Below the pieces are notes generated by a model, which was given only the letters and a program-made list of their open reading frames with translations, made no database searches and was not told where the DNA came from. DNA of 64,000 bases from Micromonospora matsumotoense (GTDB lineage: Bacteria > Actinomycetota > Actinomycetes > Mycobacteriales > Micromonosporaceae): contig NZ_FMCU01000019.1 in NCBI RefSeq assembly GCF_900091525.1, positions 84,916-148,915 on the forward strand, given 5' to 3'. The translations under genes and the position numbers were made by a program. Of the stretch, positions 26,294-37,063 are shown one piece after another (positions within the stretch are counted from its first letter, which is position 1; each line of letters starts with the position of its first letter).

Positions 26294-27877
26294 CTAGTAG
26301 CCGCGCCACTCGCTGCGGGCGTAGTCGAGCACCCTGGGCCGCAACAGGGTGGAGGCGGGCACGTCCAGGCGGCCCCGGTCGGCGGGGAAGGCCGCCGCCG
26401 CCCGCAGCACCCCCGGGTCGAGGAAACGCAACCGGGGCGCATCGGTCGGCAACTCCAGCACCGGCGGGGTGCCGCCCGGCGTGGCGAGCACGAACCCCCA
26501 GTCACCGAACGACGGGACGTCGACGTGGTACGGCACGGTGGCGAAGCCGGCCTCGCGTACCGACGCCTCGATCGACCAGTACGACCTGGGCGCGAAGTAC
26601 GGCGATCCGGACTGCACCACCAGCCGGGCGCCCTCGGCGAGCACCGAGCGGATCAGGGCGTAGAACTCGACGGTGTAGAGCTTGGCGGTGGCCGTCTCGT
26701 CCGGGTCGGGCAGGTCGGCGACGACCACGTCGAAGCGTTCGGCGGCAGTCCGCAGCCAGCCGAAGGCGTCGGTGTTGAGCACCCGGACCCGGGGGTCGTC
26801 GAGGGAGCCGCCGTTGAGCGCGCGCAACTGCGGCTCGGAGCGGGCCAGTGCCACCACCGCCGGGTCGAGGTCGACCACGGTCACCCGGCGCACGTCCGGG
26901 TAGCGCAGGATCTCGCGGACCGCGAGGCCGTCGCCGGCACCGAGAACCAGCACCTCACCACGCGGGCCGCGCATCGCCGGATGCACCAGCGCCTCGTGGT
27001 AGCGGTATTCGTCGATCGAGCTGAACTGGAGGTCGCCGTTGAGGAACAGCCGCAGGTCGGTGTCGGCGTGGCCGATCTCCCGCACCGACCGGGTCAGCAC
27101 GATCTCCTGGTAGCGGGAGCGTTCGGCGTGCACCACCGGGTCCCGGTAGAGCTGCTGGCGGCTGGTCACCTCGAAGTCCGCGGCGGTGACCCAGGCGTAC
27201 CCCAGGCAGAGGGCGACCACGACGGAGCCGGCGCCCAGCACGAGCCGGGCCCGCCGGCTCAGCTCGGCGCGGAACACCGTGCAGACCAGGGCCAAGCCGG
27301 CCACCGCGTTCACCGCGCCCACCACCAGCGCGCCCTTGAGCTGGCCGAAGACCGGAATCAGCAGGAACGGGAAGGCGAGCCCACCGAGCAGCGCGCCGAC
27401 GTAGTCGGCGGCGAACAGGTCGGCGACCGCGCTGCCGGCGGCCTGCTCGCGGATGCGTTGCAGCATCACCATCAGCAACGGGATCTCCGCGCCGATCAGC
27501 AGGCCGAGCACGAAGGCCGTGCCGACCAGCGCCGGGCCGTACAGGTCGAGCCAGGCGAAGGCGGCGTAGAGGCCGAGCACCGACAGGCCGCCGAGCAGGG
27601 CCAGCGTCAGCTCGATCACCGCGAACGCGGCGGCGGCCCGGGGCTGCAACGGCTTGGCCACCAGCGCGCCGATCCCCATCGCGAAGACCATCACGCCGAG
27701 CACGATCGACGCCTGCCCGACCGTGTCGCCGATCAGGTAGCTGCCGAGCGCGACCAGCGCCAGCTCGTACACCAGGCCGCAGGCGGCGCAGACGAAGACC
27801 GCGACCAGCACCGCCGCGCGGGCCCACCGCCAGCGGGGCCGGGTCGGATCGTCCTCGACCGGTGTGGCGGTGGTCAC
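26294..27877 (-). CDS. speE: Membrane-bound polyamine aminopropyltransferase (spermidine-synthase family)
   Basis: 527 residues. The N-terminal ~210 form seven or so membrane helices (CAACGLVYELALVALGSYLIGDTVGQ is the usual opening of this group). The C-terminal half is the spermidine-synthase domain: QEIVLTRS, LFLNGDLQFSSIDEYRYHEALVHPA, then VLVLGAGDGLAVREILRYP and VTVVDLDPAVV for the aminopropyl donor, and VVADLPDPDE. The membrane-fused type is common in actinobacteria, and its true substrate is not settled. GTG start overlapping the upstream stop (GTGA), in a module with DUF4178, DUF2617, DUF4247 and DUF350. Confidence 0.9.
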   Translation of the reverse strand: MTTATPVEDDPTRPRWRWARAAVLVAVFVCAACGLVYELALVALGSYLIGDTVGQASIVLGVMVFAMGIGALVAKPLQPRAAAAFAVIELTLALLGGLSVLGLYAAFAWLDLYGPALVGTAFVLGLLIGAEIPLLMVMLQRIREQAAGSAVADLFAADYVGALLGGLAFPFLLIPVFGQLKGALVVGAVNAVAGLALVCTVFRAELSRRARLVLGAGSVVVALCLGYAWVTAADFEVTSRQQLYRDPVVHAERSRYQEIVLTRSVREIGHADTDLRLFLNGDLQFSSIDEYRYHEALVHPAMRGPRGEVLVLGAGDGLAVREILRYPDVRRVTVVDLDPAVVALARSEPQLRALNGGSLDDPRVRVLNTDAFGWLRTAAERFDVVVADLPDPDETATAKLYTVEFYALIRSVLAEGARLVVQSGSPYFAPRSYWSIEASVREAGFATVPYHVDVPSFGDWGFVLATPGGTPPVLELPTDAPRLRFLDPGVLRAAAAFPADRGRLDVPASTLLRPRVLDYARSEWRGY

Positions 27878-28623
27878 GACGTCCCCCGGAAACGCCCGGC
27901 CGGGGCCGCCCGCTGCCGGCCGCGCTGCACGAAACCGACGGTGATCAACAGGGCGGCGACCAGCAGCAGACCGGCGGCGGCCAGCAGCGAACCCCAGCGG
28001 TCCCGCAGGAAATCGCTGCCGGCGTCCGGCAGCGGCGCCGTCACGGCGGCGGGATCGGCGGTCGGGGTGGCGGCCGGTGGCGCCGCACCCGTCTCGGCGA
28101 CCAGCAGCGGCAACGCCACGGCGGCGCGGCAGATCGCCCAGCCCGGGTCGTCGACGAACACGTCCTCGTGCAGGCCGAACCGGGCCAGGCCGGCCTGGAC
28201 GGCGGAGAGGTCGGCGCTGGAAAAGTCGCCCGAGCCGGTCACGGTGATGAACGCCGAGTCGCTGCTCTCGCTGCTCTCCGCGGTGTAGGTGATCCGGGCG
28301 CGGACCTGCACCCAGCGCGGGCAGCGGTCGTCCTCCTCCACCGCCACCCCGTCGCCGAGGTTGGAGCCGACGCTCACCGGCGAGCGGAACGACTCCTCCA
28401 GCCACCAGCCGTAGCAGATGCCCTGGCTGGCGGTGGCCTGCGCGAGGAGCGGCACGGTGTCGGTGCGCTCGTCGACCGCCGGGGCGGGGACGGCGGTGCC
28501 GCCGGAGTCCTGATTGAAGAGGCTGCTTCCCACGCAGCAGAGCACGAACAGGCCGAGGATGATCCCACCCACCCAGGCGCCCGTGTTCTGCTTCGCCTTC
28601 GCCGGTGGTTTCGCCGTGGTCAT
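27874..28623 (-). CDS. Two-helix envelope protein of the speE module
   Basis: 249 residues: a short cytosolic lysine-rich N-terminus, helix 1 (GAWVGGIILGLFVLCCVGSSLF), an exported domain with three cysteines (GICYGWW, DRCPRW, WAICRA), a Pro/Ala linker, helix 2 (SLLAAAGLLLVAALLITVGFV) and a basic tail. It is joined by a 4-nt overlap to speE and a 1-nt overlap to the DUF350 gene, so it must be co-translated. No named domain recognised. Confidence 0.78.
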   Translation of the reverse strand: MTTAKPPAKAKQNTGAWVGGIILGLFVLCCVGSSLFNQDSGGTAVPAPAVDERTDTVPLLAQATASQGICYGWWLEESFRSPVSVGSNLGDGVAVEEDDRCPRWVQVRARITYTAESSESSDSAFITVTGSGDFSSADLSAVQAGLARFGLHEDVFVDDPGWAICRAAVALPLLVAETGAAPPAATPTADPAAVTAPLPDAGSDFLRDRWGSLLAAAGLLLVAALLITVGFVQRGRQRAAPAGRFRGTS

Positions 28624-29045
28624 CAGCTGATGGCGGCGGCGATGATCGCGCCGGTGGCGAGGTGCACCACCGCCGACACCCAGACCGCCGGGTGCGGCTG
28701 CGGGTCGACCAGCAGCTCGCCCAACTTGCCCGGGGTCAACGCGTCGAGCAGCACGAACGCCAACGCCATGATGACCAGCCCGACGATCCCGTACGCGGCC
28801 GCGCCGACCAGGCCGAGGAGGAAATCGTCCTCGCTGGCGGCGATCGCGGCGACCACGATCGTGCCGACGCCGGCCAGGTTCGAGGCGAGCAGCAGCGCCG
28901 CGTTGCGGTTGCGTTCGGTCCAGATCAGCTCGTGGAGCTTGCCCGGGGTGGCCACGTCGACCAACACGTAGCCGATGGCCATCAGGACGACGCCGACCAC
29001 CCCGTAGGCGAGGGTGACCAGCAGATCGGTGACCAGGTTCTGCAC
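28623..29045 (-). CDS. DUF350 membrane protein
   Basis: 140 residues with two internally similar halves (LAYGVVGVVLMAIGYVLVDVATPGKL and AAYGIVGLVIMALAFVLLDALTPGKL), the hallmark of DUF350 duplication, and about four helices. The GTG start is preceded by GGAGC. Its stop and the next gene's ATG share a base. The family commonly accompanies membrane spermidine-synthase genes. Confidence 0.88.
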   Translation of the reverse strand: MQNLVTDLLVTLAYGVVGVVLMAIGYVLVDVATPGKLHELIWTERNRNAALLLASNLAGVGTIVVAAIAASEDDFLLGLVGAAAYGIVGLVIMALAFVLLDALTPGKLGELLVDPQPHPAVWVSAVVHLATGAIIAAAIS

Positions 29046-29085
29046 AGCGTGCTCCAGGGGTTCGTTCGGTCGGGGTGGTGCGGAG

Positions 29086-29511
29086 TCACTTACCGGCGCC
29101 GGGGCCGCCGCCGCGTACCGTGCTGCCCCGCCCCCAGCCCCAGTGGCTGCCCACCGTCGAGTGGTAACGCGGGTACGCGGTCCGCATCCGTTCCAGCAGG
29201 ATCACCGAGCCGGCGGCGATCGGCAGGATCACCAGCGAGTCGTCGTCGTAGCGCAGGTAGACGCCGCTGCCGTCGACGTACTGGTCGGCCGGCTTCCAGG
29301 CGCCGGTGATGTCGTCCGCCACCTGGCTCGGGGTCCGGTTCGAGGTGTACGCGACGGCGTCCCGCCCGATGTCCCGGTTCGCCGACCGGGTGTAGCGGTC
29401 CTCGATGTAACCCCGGGGCGAGAAGTTGCCGTAGAAGATGGCGAAGGCGGCGACCAGCGCCCCGATGACCGCGAAGGCCACCCCCACCACGAACCAGCGT
29501 CGGTACGTCAC
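29086..29511 (-). CDS. DUF4247 protein
   Basis: 141 residues: one N-terminal helix (WFVVGVAFAVIGALVAAFAIFYG), then an exterior domain with YIEDRYTRS, DDITGAWKPADQYVDGSGVYLRYDDDSLVIL and a glycine-rich SHWGWGRGSTVRGGG tail, which matches DUF4247. The GTG start takes its Shine-Dalgarno (CGGAGAAG) from the first copy of the 40-bp repeat at 29515. Same operon as DUF350 and speE. Confidence 0.85.
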   Translation of the reverse strand: MTYRRWFVVGVAFAVIGALVAAFAIFYGNFSPRGYIEDRYTRSANRDIGRDAVAYTSNRTPSQVADDITGAWKPADQYVDGSGVYLRYDDDSLVILPIAAGSVILLERMRTAYPRYHSTVGSHWGWGRGSTVRGGGPGAGK

Positions 29512-29514
29512 AGT

Positions 29515-29613
29515 GTCTTCTCCGTTCGCGACTGCGGGGCTCGCAAAACCGGCTCACTCCTCGCGCTCACCGCGTCTTCTCCGTTCGCGACTGCGGGGCT
29601 CGCAAAACCGGCT
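29515..29613. repeat. 59-bp tandem duplication at the DUF2617/DUF4247 junction
   Basis: A 40-bp sequence beginning GTCTTCTCCGTTCGCGACTG is present identically at 29515-29554 and 29574-29613. On the minus strand the downstream copy supplies the DUF4247 ribosome-binding site and the other copy forms the last ~15 codons of DUF2617. This is a recent tandem duplication or a repeat-family insertion. Confidence 0.9.
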
Positions 29614-30166
29614 GCGAGGTGCGCGGCAGCGCCACCACCGTCTCGGTCAGGACCAGCTCGTTGGTCTGGGGGTACGCGTGCCAGGTGCGCCAGCCCACCG
29701 ACCCGTCCGGCGCGTCGGGGCGTACAGCCAGCGCGGTGACCGCGTCCGGGTCCCCGGGAAAGACCCCCACCAGGGCGTACGGGTCGTCGGCCAGGTCGGC
29801 GCGGAGCGCGGCGATCCGGGTGTGCAGCTCGTCCCCGGCGGGGCGCAGCACGGTGGCCGTGAACCGGTAGCCACCCGCCTCGTCGTGCAGGGTGCCGGGC
29901 AGGTGCGGCGGTCGGCCGGGCAGGCAGGCGACCGTCTCGACCAGCCCACCCGCCGCGTCAGGGCCCATCATCGCGTCAGGGCCCGCCGCGTCAGGGGCGG
30001 TGAGGACGACCTGGTGGGAAGCGCCGAGCAGGCGCAGCCGGAGCCGGATGCCGCCGGGCAGCGTCAGGTCACGGACGTGCAGGGCGGGTCGTTCCGGGCC
30101 ACCGAGCGCCAGACTCAGGTCGGCGGCGCAGGTGTCGACGTACGGGGTGTCCAGGCTGACCAGCAC
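29567..30166 (-). CDS. DUF2617 protein
   Basis: 199 residues: MLVSLDTPYVDTCAADLSLALG at the start, then LRLRLLGASHQVVL, LHDEAGGYRFTATVLRPAGDELHTRIAALRADL and WRTWHAYPQTNELVLTETVV, as in DUF2617. The final ~15 residues (VLRAPQSRTEKTR) come from the 40-bp repeat and are probably not part of the ancestral protein. GTG start with GGAGGGG 8 nt upstream, inside the end of the DUF4178 gene; the gap between the two is 2 nt. Confidence 0.85.
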   Translation of the reverse strand: MLVSLDTPYVDTCAADLSLALGGPERPALHVRDLTLPGGIRLRLRLLGASHQVVLTAPDAAGPDAMMGPDAAGGLVETVACLPGRPPHLPGTLHDEAGGYRFTATVLRPAGDELHTRIAALRADLADDPYALVGVFPGDPDAVTALAVRPDAPDGSVGWRTWHAYPQTNELVLTETVVALPRTSQPVLRAPQSRTEKTR

Positions 30167-30168
30167 GA

Positions 30169-30795
30169 TCAGGACCCCTCCGGCCCGGCCTGCGGGTACA
30201 CCATCACGTCGGTACGGTGCAGTCGCTCGCCCCGGCCCATCTCCCAGCCGGCCTCCCCGTACGCCTCGAAGGAGAGCCGATCGTCGCCCTGCCCCCGGTA
30301 GTCGTGGTAGCGGACCGTGCCGTACGGGTCGAGGCCGGTGCTGCCGGTGGCCGAGTAGCGGGCCTGGCCGGACTCCTCCCAGGAGTAGCGGCGACCGGCG
30401 AAGTCGAGGGTGGGTGCGCCCGGGGTGACCGTCGCGGCCGGCTCAGCCGTCCAGAGCACCAACTCCAGGTCGGGGTCCTCCTCGACGGAGAGCCAGCGCT
30501 TGTCGCCCTCGACGGTGTCCAGCAGGTGCTCGGCCCAGCTCCAACCGCCCTCGACCAGGTGCACCGAGCCACGGACCGCGTACGACACCCGGCGGATCTC
30601 GACGATGTCGCCGGGCTTGAGCTTGCGGGGGTCACCGCGCAGCGCATCGGAGTCGGTGTCGCGGAACGGGTCCTTCGCCGCCGTCGGGCGGGTGGGCTTG
30701 CGCCCCTTGCGCATGGCCACCACCGCCACCACGATCCCGGCGACCCCGATCAGACATCCCAGCGTCGCTACGACGTACGCCACCGAACCGTTCAC
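30169..30795 (-). CDS. DUF4178 membrane-anchored protein
   Basis: 208 residues. A single N-terminal helix (VAYVVATLGCLIGVAGIVVAVVAM), a basic linker, and one DUF4178 domain (LKPGDIVEIRRVSYAVRGSVHLVEGGWSWAEHLLD ... WLSVEEDPDLELVLW ... YSWEESGQARYSA). GTG at 30795 was chosen: GGGGAGG stands 7-9 nt upstream, and it places the helix at the very N-terminus. First gene of the module that ends with speE. Confidence 0.85.
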   Translation of the reverse strand: MNGSVAYVVATLGCLIGVAGIVVAVVAMRKGRKPTRPTAAKDPFRDTDSDALRGDPRKLKPGDIVEIRRVSYAVRGSVHLVEGGWSWAEHLLDTVEGDKRWLSVEEDPDLELVLWTAEPAATVTPGAPTLDFAGRRYSWEESGQARYSATGSTGLDPYGTVRYHDYRGQGDDRLSFEAYGEAGWEMGRGERLHRTDVMVYPQAGPEGS

Positions 30796-30891
30796 CTCGA
30801 CCACCTCCCCAAGTGCATCGGCGGAGACGGTAACAACCCCGCGCACCCCGCGCACCTGGGGAAACTCCGTTAGTTCTGAGTGAGCAGTCAG

Positions 30892-31296
30892 TTACCGAGC
30901 GTCCCCGTCGGTGCGGTGGGCGGCCAGCCGGTCCGCTGCGTACCCGCTCAGGGTGGTGGTGGCCATCGTGCAGCCAGTGAAGGTGGTGAACTCGTCGTCC
31001 TCGTCACGCAGGATCGTCCAGGCGTCCCGGGCCGCCGCCGGGTCGACCTGTTCCAACAGCGCCGCCGCGTACGCCCGGCCGGCCGGTGAGCCGTGCCGCA
31101 GCAGCCAGTCGACCTGTTCACGGGCCTGCCGGGGGCGCCGCGCGAACGCCTCCTCGACCCGCCGGTACGCCTCGGTCACCGGCAACAGCGTGCCGGCGAA
31201 CCCCACCCCGCCGAACGCGACGGTGTCCGCCCCGGCGAGTTCCCGCACGGCGACATCCAACTCCGGATCCCCGCTCTTCTTCCGCATCCCGAACAT
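30892..31296 (-). CDS. Hypothetical helical protein
   Basis: 134 residues starting MFGMRKKSGDPELDVAVRELAGADT. Soluble and largely alpha-helical, with ARRPRQAREQVDWLLRHGSPAGRAYAAALLEQVDPAAARDAW resembling a HEAT-like pair of helices. The second of the in-frame ATGs (31296) was used since GGATGGGGGC precedes it and the residues before it are low complexity. Sits between the DUF4178 module and clpB; no assigned function. Confidence 0.72.
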   Translation of the reverse strand: MFGMRKKSGDPELDVAVRELAGADTVAFGGVGFAGTLLPVTEAYRRVEEAFARRPRQAREQVDWLLRHGSPAGRAYAAALLEQVDPAAARDAWTILRDEDDEFTTFTGCTMATTTLSGYAADRLAAHRTDGDAR

Positions 31297-31520
31297 GCCC
31301 CCATCCTTTCCCCGCCCCGCCCCGCCCCACCCCACCCACCGCGCCCCGCGCCCAGCCCGGTCCGACCGCGGTGATCAAGAGGTTTACGTCAACGGAGAGC
31401 GCTCTCAGTGACGCAAACCTCTTGATCACCGGCACGGAGGGGGCTGGTGGAGGGCCGGCACGGAGGGCTGGTGGAGGGCCGGGTCGGCCCGGCCGGGCGG
31501 GCGGGTCGGCCCGGGGAGGG
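31297..31520. other. Intergenic region with C-rich tract, palindrome and G-rich tract
   Basis: No gene seen. CCCCGCCCCGCCCC runs occupy about 31310-31360, palindrome copy 3 follows, and then two direct repeats of GCTGGTGGAGGGCCGG and other G-runs fill 31436-31515 to the clpB stop. Confidence 0.65.
31370..31430. repeat. Extragenic palindrome family, copy 3
   Basis: The 22-bp arms 31370-31391 and 31409-31430 are identical to those of copy 2, including the same single A/G mismatch. The 17-nt loop differs and contains its own palindrome GAGAGCGCTCTC. Located just past the 3' end of the minus-strand clpB gene. Confidence 0.9.
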
Positions 31521-34112
<2,592 letters not shown>

Positions 34113-34156
34113 GGGCTCCCCCGGTATCGGCGTGTCCACTAGTAAGAGACACCACC

Positions 34157-34183
34157 AGAGTTGAGCCTATTCCGCTCAACTCT
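34157..34183 (-). promoter_or_regulatory. HspR operator (HAIR-like) upstream of clpB
   Basis: AGAGTTGAG, 9 nt, CTCAACTCT: perfect 9-bp arms, 45 nt before the clpB start. The core TTGAG/CTCAA matches the HspR-associated inverted repeat (CTTGAGT-N7-ACTCAAG), though its spacing differs from the dnaK site. Confidence 0.82.
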
Positions 34184-34236
34184 TCCAATGTGGCGTGGGT
34201 CACATTGACCGGCGGCTGAGGCTGACTGGGCCAGGG

Positions 34237-34518
34237 TCAGCGGGGCAGACGGGCGGCGTTCGGTGGCCAACGGGGCAGGCGGGAGGTGCAGGGGGTCTCG
34301 TGGTCGGCCCGGAGCACGCACCGCCGGCCACTGTCCAGCCGGTTGTCGCAGAAGACCCGGTGGCGTACCCCCTGATCATCCTCGGCCGAGACGGTGGTCT
34401 CGCCTGGGTCGACATGGGCGAGAAAGGCCAGCGAGCGGGCCGCCGTCCGGGCGAGCATCTTCGCCCGCGCCAGATCCGCAGCACTGACCGGCAGATGTAC
34501 GACATACCGCCCGGTCAC
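34237..34518 (-). CDS. Small Cys/His protein paired with a GntR regulator
   Basis: 93 residues beginning MTGRYVVHLPVSAADLARAKMLARTAARSL and containing FCDNRLDSGRRCVLRADHETPC, a C-x9-C-x5-H-x3-C arrangement that could bind zinc. Similar small proteins occur widely in Micromonospora beside short GntR-type genes, as recalled rather than checked. GTG start with GGGGAGG just upstream. The divergent GntR gene lies 466 bp away. No function assigned. Confidence 0.6.
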   Translation of the reverse strand: MTGRYVVHLPVSAADLARAKMLARTAARSLAFLAHVDPGETTVSAEDDQGVRHRVFCDNRLDSGRRCVLRADHETPCTSRLPRWPPNAARLPR

Positions 34519-34983
34519 GCCTCCCCACCCGCCCGACCCGGCTCACGCCACCCCGGGCGGGCCGAAGCAATATCGGCCCAATGGCGGTATCGCGATGGCT
34601 CGGACACCGCAATATCGCCCCACCTGAGTTGACCAAGATCGAGCTTCGACGGTGGGTGCGGCGACTCGTACGCCATGGCGCTCCTTCGTTGGACGGCTCG
34701 GTGTCGCGGTACTGGAAGGGCAGCCCGGCCGCGCTGTCGGCTCGGCCGGACTGCCCGCCCTGCCATCGCAGCCCACTTCGGCGGTACGACGACAGGGCCG
34801 CTGGCCTGGTCGGGACGGGCCACGGGGGATGCCCGCCCCGACCGCGAGCGCCCCAAGTGCCATCCGGGGGCGTTCACGACGAACCTACAATCGGTACCGG
34901 TTGCAGGTCAACAACCCACCCACGATTGCTTGAGGTCGGAGGTGCCCGCGTGATCAAATGGGCGTGCCATCCGGGGAGTGTGT
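34519..34983. other. Intergenic region without a supported gene
   Basis: About 465 bp between the divergent small Cys/His gene and the GntR gene. It holds the repeat cluster at 34567-34621 and a small palindrome, ATCGGTACCGGT (about 34891-34902), that could be a GntR site. Open frames crossing it on both strands look like GC-rich artefacts. Confidence 0.55.
34567..34621. repeat. Direct and inverted repeats GCAATATCG
   Basis: GCAATATCGGCCC (34567-34579) recurs as GCAATATCGCCCC (34609-34621), and between them GGCGGTATCGCG (34583-34594) is a near inverted copy of CGCAATATCGCC (34608-34619), the mismatches being G/T-wobble compatible. AATATCG is AT-rich for this genome. Confidence 0.6.
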
Positions 34984-35214
34984 ATGCCCAAGCAGCAGTA
35001 CCAGGTGCTCGCAGACGAGCTGAAGAACAAGATCGATTCGGGAGAGTGGCCGCCCGGCACCAAGCTGCCGAGCAGGTCGCAGCTGTGCAAGGAGTACAGC
35101 GTGTCGGACACCGTGGTCGGCAAGGCCATGATGATCCTGCGCGCCACCGGGCTCACCGAAACCCTGGAAGGGGTCGGAGTCTTCGTCGCCACACCCGCCG
35201 ACGCCTCATCCTGA
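34984..35214 (+). CDS. Short GntR-family regulator (DNA-binding domain only)
   Basis: 76 residues, MPKQQYQVLADELKNKIDSGEWPPG followed by TKLPSRSQLCKEYSVSDTVVGKAMMILRATG, a complete GntR winged helix without an effector-binding domain. GGGGAG lies about 7 nt before ATG. Such minimal GntR proteins often control adjacent genes; here the divergent small Cys/His gene and the antiporter pair downstream are candidates. Confidence 0.85.
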   Translation: MPKQQYQVLADELKNKIDSGEWPPGTKLPSRSQLCKEYSVSDTVVGKAMMILRATGLTETLEGVGVFVATPADASS

Positions 35215-35345
35215 GCCGGCCGCCCGGCCCACAGGGTTACCGGTCGGTGGGTCGGCCAACACGGGCGGTGTCGACGGCAGGGTGCCCACCAGCAGCGCAG
35301 ACGTCCGGCGGGTCGGTCTTTCCGGCAGGGTATAGCCTCACGTCC

Positions 35346-35846
35346 GTGCGAGTACGTGTCGAACAGACCCCCTTACCGGGAATCGGCGTACGTCATGATC
35401 TGATGACGGAATCCGGCCGCCGGCTCGGCGTGGTATCCCACCGCAATGGCCGCCGCGACCTGGTGCTCTACGATCCGGACGATCCCGATTCCTGCCAGCA
35501 CGACGTCCCGCTGACCGACGACGAGGCGGAAGCCCTCGCCGACATCCTCGGCGCGTCGCTGATGCTGGGTCAGCTCTCCGGCCTGCGCGAGCAGGCGGCC
35601 GGGCTGCTCACCGAGCAGATCGCCATTCCGGCCGGGTCGAAGTACGTCAACAAGCGGCTCGGTGACACCAAGGCGCGTACCCGCACCAGCGCCTCCATCG
35701 TGGCGGTGCTCCGGCAGGGCGAGGTCAACGTCTCGCCCGATCCCACCTTCCGCTTCGCGGCCGGTGACGTGGTGGTCGTTGTCGGGACCCGGCAGGGTCT
35801 CGACGGAGTGACCGCCATCCTCGCCGACAGTGACCCGGACGGCTGA
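35346..35846 (+). CDS. TrkA_C / KhtT-like regulatory subunit
   Basis: 166 residues. N-terminal part MRVRVEQTPLPGIGVRHDL; C-terminal RCK_C (TrkA_C) domain with ASIVAVLRQGEVNVSPDPTFRFAAGDVVVVVGTRQGLDGV. Matches the cytosolic partner of CPA2 antiporters (KhtT of B. subtilis KhtTU), where the domain binds a nucleotide or ion and gates the transporter. The antiporter gene follows after 5 nt. GTG at 35346 gives the family N-terminus. Confidence 0.88.
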   Translation: MRVRVEQTPLPGIGVRHDLMTESGRRLGVVSHRNGRRDLVLYDPDDPDSCQHDVPLTDDEAEALADILGASLMLGQLSGLREQAAGLLTEQIAIPAGSKYVNKRLGDTKARTRTSASIVAVLRQGEVNVSPDPTFRFAAGDVVVVVGTRQGLDGVTAILADSDPDG

Positions 35847-35851
35847 GGCGG

Positions 35852-37057
35852 ATGCACGAAACCACCACACTGCTCATCGAGGTCGGCGCGCTCCTGCTTC
35901 TACTCGGGCTGCTCGGCCGGCTCAGCCGCCGGTTCGGCGTCTCCCCCATCCCCCTCTACCTGGTCGCCGGTCTCGCCTTCGGTCACGGTGGCCTGCTCCC
36001 GCTGGCCGCCAGCGAGGAGTTCTTCGCCGTCGGCGCCGAGATCGGCGTCATCCTGCTGCTGGTCATGCTCGGCCTGGAATACAGCGCCAACGAGCTGGTC
36101 GGCAACCTGCGCTCGGCGGCCCCGGCCGGCCTGATCGACGCGGCGCTCAACGCCCTGCCCGGTTTCGGTTTCGCACTGCTGCTCGGCTGGGGCTGGGTGG
36201 CCGCCGTGGTGCTCGGCGGCATCACCTGGATCTCGTCCTCCGGGGTGATCGCCAAGGTGCTCGGCGACCTCGGCCGGGTCGGTAACCGGGAAACCCCGGT
36301 CATCCTCTCCGTGCTGGTCATCGAGGACCTGGCGATGGCGCTCTACCTGCCGCTGGTGACCGCGCTGCTGGCCGGCGTGGGCCTGGTCAAGGGTGGGATC
36401 GCGCTGGGTGTCGCGGTGTTCACCGTGGTGATCGTGCTGGTCGTCGCCATCCGCTTCGGCCACCTGATCTCCGCCGCCCTGTCGGCGAAGGACCCGGAGG
36501 CGCTGCTGCTCGGGGTGCTCGGCCTGACCCTGCTGGTGGCCGGCATCGCCGCCCGACTCCAGGTCTCCGCCGCCGTCGGGGCGTTCCTGGTCGGTATCGC
36601 CCTGTCCGGGCCGGTGGCGCACCACGCCACCGAACTGCTCTCCCCGCTGCGGGACCTCTTCGCCGCGGTCTTCTTCGTCTTCTTCGGCCTGGTCACCGAC
36701 CCCCGGGACATGCCGCCGGTGCTGCTGCCCGCGATCGTGCTGGCCGTGGTCACCATGGGGACGAAGCTGCTCACCGGCTACCTGGCGGCCCGCCGGGCCG
36801 GCATCGCCGAGCCCGGCCGCTGGCGGGCCGGCTTCGCGTTGATGCCGCGCGGTGAGTTCTCCATCGTCATCGCCGGTCTGGCCGTCGCCGCCGGCACCGT
36901 CGAACCCAAGCTGGCCGCGCTCGCCACGGCGTACGTGCTGATCACCGTCATCACCGGTCCGATGCTCGCCCGGCTGCCCGACATGCGCTGGTTCAAGCAG
37001 CGGCTGCGTCGGCGGATCGCCGCCCAGCACCCCCGGCCGGTGCCCGCCACGGACTGA
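35852..37057 (+). CDS. CPA2-family cation:proton antiporter (KhtU-like)
   Basis: 401 residues, about twelve membrane helices: LLIEVGALLLLLGLLGRLSRRF, GVILLLVMLGLEYSANELV, SSSGVIAKVL, ILSVLVIEDLAMALYLPL (the conserved ED/xD pair), AAVGAFLVGIALSGP, LFAAVFFVFFGL, GRWRAGFALMPRGEFSIVIAGL. Likely exports K+ (or Na+) for H+. It lacks a C-terminal RCK domain, which the preceding gene supplies, so the two form one system. Confidence 0.92.
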   Translation: MHETTTLLIEVGALLLLLGLLGRLSRRFGVSPIPLYLVAGLAFGHGGLLPLAASEEFFAVGAEIGVILLLVMLGLEYSANELVGNLRSAAPAGLIDAALNALPGFGFALLLGWGWVAAVVLGGITWISSSGVIAKVLGDLGRVGNRETPVILSVLVIEDLAMALYLPLVTALLAGVGLVKGGIALGVAVFTVVIVLVVAIRFGHLISAALSAKDPEALLLGVLGLTLLVAGIAARLQVSAAVGAFLVGIALSGPVAHHATELLSPLRDLFAAVFFVFFGLVTDPRDMPPVLLPAIVLAVVTMGTKLLTGYLAARRAGIAEPGRWRAGFALMPRGEFSIVIAGLAVAAGTVEPKLAALATAYVLITVITGPMLARLPDMRWFKQRLRRRIAAQHPRPVPATD

Positions 37058-37063
37058 GAGCTG

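Noticed and set aside
34515..34877. Minus-strand open frame between the small Cys/His gene and the GntR gene
   Set aside because: Overlaps the repeat cluster, has no domain and no convincing ribosome-binding site.
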